A stretch of DNA of 7,717 nt from Bacteroidales bacterium. GTDB lineage: Bacteria; Bacteroidota; Bacteroidia; Bacteroidales; UBA932. Under the pieces are notes generated by a model that was not told the origin of the DNA, ran no database searches, and saw nothing but the letters and a program-made list of their open reading frames with translations. The first letter of the stretch is position 1, and each line of letters starts with the position of its first letter. Positions 6,078 to 7,717 of this stretch are shown here, piece by piece. A program made the translations under genes and the position numbers. The stretch spans positions 1-7,717 of the forward strand of contig JAFZIX010000030.1 of the NCBI GenBank assembly GCA_017554135.1, in the 5' to 3' direction.

Positions 6078-7094
6078 ATGAACAACAAAATACTAATAGT
6101 CGGCGGCGGCATCGCCGGAATGGAAACGGCCAGGCAACTGAAAGCCCTTGGCCTGAATCCAGTGATAGTGGAGAAAAGCAGTTCACTGGGCGGTCACGTG
6201 GCACAGTGGCACTGCCTGTTCCCCGATATGACCCCGTCGCGCAAGGTGCTGGAACCCTATGATGAGGCCCTGAAGGATGTTGAGATCCTGCTCGAAACAG
6301 AGATATCCTCCATCAACCGTCTCCAGAAAGATTATTCCGTAGTTCTCAGCAACGGACGCACCCTGAACTGCAGTGCGGTGGTATTCGCCACGGGCTTCAG
6401 GCTTTTCGAGGCCGAGAGGAAAGAGGAATACGGCTATGGGATCTATGACCATGTCATCACCAACAAAGATCTGGAGGCCTGGTTCAACACCCGCAGCGAC
6501 GAGCGTGTGCCTGCGAAACCATCCGCAATAGGATTCGTGCATTGCGTCGGCTCCAGGGACCTCAAGGCCGGCAATACCCAGTGCTCGAAAGTCTGCTGCA
6601 TCACCGCCATCAAACAGGCAATAGAACTCAAGGAGCAGTTCCCCAATTCGGAAATCTACTGCTTCTACATGGATCTTCGCCTCTTCGGCAAGAAATACGA
6701 AGACTTCTACATCAATGCCCAGCGCGACTTCGGCATCCACTTCATCCGCGGGCGCGTTTCCGAGGTATGCGAGACCATAGACGGCCGCGTGCAGGTGAAG
6801 GCGGAAGATACCCTGGTGGGCAAGCCTGTGAAAGTTAAACTCGACCTGCTGGTGTTGATGTCCGGCATAGTCTGCAATAAGGAGAATCAGGCTCTGGCCC
6901 ACTCCGTGCAGATGCCTGTGGATGACGACGGCTTCTTCCGGAGCAAGGATAATATCATCTCCATTACCGAGGCGGACCGTGCAGGCCTGTTTTACGCAGG
7001 CACGTGCACCGGCCCGAAGACGGTTCCCGAGACGGTGGCAGAGGCGAGAAGCGCCGCCCTGAATGTGTATAACTATCTGAAAGGGAGGAAGTAA
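6078..7094 (+). CDS. Short HdrA/QmoA-like FAD and iron-sulfur oxidoreductase
   Basis: Flavoprotein of the HdrA/QmoA family, predicted to take or give electron pairs at FAD and pass single electrons to the HdrC-like proteins. The N-terminus has the dinucleotide-binding loop GGGIAG (9-14) with the ribose-binding acidic residue E32, followed by GGHVAQ (38-43) and a second FAD element ATGF (104-107). The HdrA cluster motif is clear: C156 in HCVGSRD, then C169, C173 and C174 in QCSKVCC. FYMDLRLFGKKYEDFY (196-211) and the C-terminal GTCTGPKTVPETVAEA (308-323) are family hallmarks. At 338 residues it lacks the N-terminal extension, the NDC-x-x-C element and the C-terminal ferredoxin domains of methanogen HdrA, which makes it closer to QmoA. 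Its start follows the tandem repeat without a Shine-Dalgarno; the TAA overlaps the next ATG (TAATG). Confidence 0.88.
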   Translation: MNNKILIVGGGIAGMETARQLKALGLNPVIVEKSSSLGGHVAQWHCLFPDMTPSRKVLEPYDEALKDVEILLETEISSINRLQKDYSVVLSNGRTLNCSAVVFATGFRLFEAERKEEYGYGIYDHVITNKDLEAWFNTRSDERVPAKPSAIGFVHCVGSRDLKAGNTQCSKVCCITAIKQAIELKEQFPNSEIYCFYMDLRLFGKKYEDFYINAQRDFGIHFIRGRVSEVCETIDGRVQVKAEDTLVGKPVKVKLDLLVLMSGIVCNKENQALAHSVQMPVDDDGFFRSKDNIISITEADRAGLFYAGTCTGPKTVPETVAEARSAALNVYNYLKGRK

Positions 7095-7432
7095 TGGATT
7101 TTGGATTCGGACTGACTCCCAGTTCTGCCATAGAACTTGATGCCCTGGACAACGGCCTCTTCGAAAAGTTGTGCCGTATAGAGCCGGGAGCCCGCACCTG
7201 CATCGCCTGCGGCTGCTGCACCGCCACCTGCACGGCCTCCGGCTATTCGGGAATGAGCGTGCGGAAATTGTTGCTGGACCTTCAGCGCGGCCGCAACCAG
7301 GAGGTGGAGCAGATGCTGTCCCACTGCATGCTTTGCGGCAAATGCACCATGGTCTGTCCCCGTGGAATCAACACCAGGCGCGTGATCCTTACGGTGTGCC
7401 GCCTTTATGATAATGTGGAGGGTGAGTTATGA
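7094..7432 (+). CDS. Small HdrC-like dicluster ferredoxin subunit (second of two)
   Basis: A 112-residue electron-transfer protein with two [4Fe-4S] motifs: C36-x2-C39-x2-C42-x3-C46 (CIACGCCTATC, followed by Thr rather than the usual Pro) and C78-x2-C81-x2-C84-x3-C88-P (CMLCGKCTMVCP). GMSVRKLLLDLQRG between them is the usual HdrC linker. It probably wires the flavin subunit to the membrane subunit encoded next. A GGGAGGAAG precedes the ATG, which overlaps the hdrA stop by one base; its TGA overlaps the following ATG (ATGA at 7429-7432). This is a distinct protein from the first HdrC-like subunit, not a local tandem copy: the two differ in length and in sequence outside the cysteine motifs. 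Confidence 0.9.
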   Translation: MDFGFGLTPSSAIELDALDNGLFEKLCRIEPGARTCIACGCCTATCTASGYSGMSVRKLLLDLQRGRNQEVEQMLSHCMLCGKCTMVCPRGINTRRVILTVCRLYDNVEGEL

Positions 7433-7717
7433 TTGAGAGAGTCGCATCCGGATTCCATCCCTTCGTGCTTCCCTTCCTCTTCGGGATGCTCTTTGTGCTG
7501 GGATACTGCCTTTTCGGCATCATCCGCATACTGGTGCAACTCCCGCACGAAGACCGGCGTAAGTTCATCATCTCGCTGGTAACCCCGAAGACTGCCTGGA
7601 AGAATGTCAAGGACATCTTCCTGAACTGCCTGATTCACGTGAAACTCTGGCAGCGCAACAGGACCCTGGGATACATGCACTCCAGCATCGCCTTCGGCTG
7701 GTTCATGCTGATTGTGC
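7429..7717 (+). CDS. Membrane subunit of the Hdr-like complex (HdrE/QmoC/DsrM-like), 5' part
   Basis: The first 96 residues are visible; the frame is open at the right edge. A short amphipathic start leads into a hydrophobic helix (residues 11-36), then a basic cytosolic stretch and a second membrane segment beginning near residue 80. The segment RNRTLGYMHSSIAFGWFMLI, with His84 in it, resembles the heme-b-binding helix of nitrate-reductase-gamma/HdrE-type subunits, where a histidine at the start of such a helix ligates heme. By position it should anchor the complex and exchange electrons with menaquinone. A GGAGGGTGAG lies just before the ATG, which overlaps the preceding TGA. A C-terminal iron-sulfur domain, found in some relatives, would be beyond the window. 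Confidence 0.75.
   Translation, partial: MIERVASGFHPFVLPFLFGMLFVLGYCLFGIIRILVQLPHEDRRKFIISLVTPKTAWKNVKDIFLNCLIHVKLWQRNRTLGYMHSSIAFGWFMLIV

Overview
The window most resembles a moderately GC-rich member of the Bacteroidales. Three things suggest this: an acyltransferase-argG-argC arginine operon of the kind I recall from Bacteroides, promoter-like boxes fitting the Bacteroides -7 consensus TAnnTTTG, and gene starts that often lack a Shine-Dalgarno sequence. It reads like an accurate draft or metagenomic contig, with two anomalies: a chimeric left end and an in-frame TGA in an otherwise intact gene.

Left half, minus strand. From about 4163 down to 1 the genes are cstA (short carbon-starvation/pyruvate-type transporter), a 232-bp structured intergenic region, then a tightly packed arginine operon: a GNAT acyltransferase (candidate N-acylglutamate synthase), argG and argC. 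The junctions overlap by 1 and 8 bp. The argC reading frame is ArgC for only about 200 residues. It then runs, in frame, into ribosomal protein L2 (rplB) and leaves the window. That join is either a misassembly or a real rearrangement that destroyed argC.

Right half, plus strand. A 55-bp intergenic region with facing -7-like boxes separates cstA from a divergent operon of Hdr/Qmo-type redox genes: a dicluster Fe-S protein (HdrC-like), an HdrB-like CCG-domain protein, a short HdrA-like flavoprotein, a second small dicluster Fe-S protein and the start of a membrane subunit (HdrE/QmoC-like). Most junctions are ATGA or TAATG overlaps. The exception is hdrB-hdrA, where 81 bp holding a 22-bp tandem repeat has been added. 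The products look like a membrane-bound complex passing electrons between the quinone pool and a cytosolic flavin/Fe-S module; the physiological donor or acceptor cannot be read from the sequence.

The most striking feature is in hdrB. A TGA stands exactly where the first cysteine of the conserved CC pair of the C-terminal CCG cluster motif belongs, and the frame stays open and homologous for another 135 codons. This could be selenocysteine at an Fe-S ligand position (a possible SECIS-like hairpin follows), a fresh nonsense mutation, or a sequence error.
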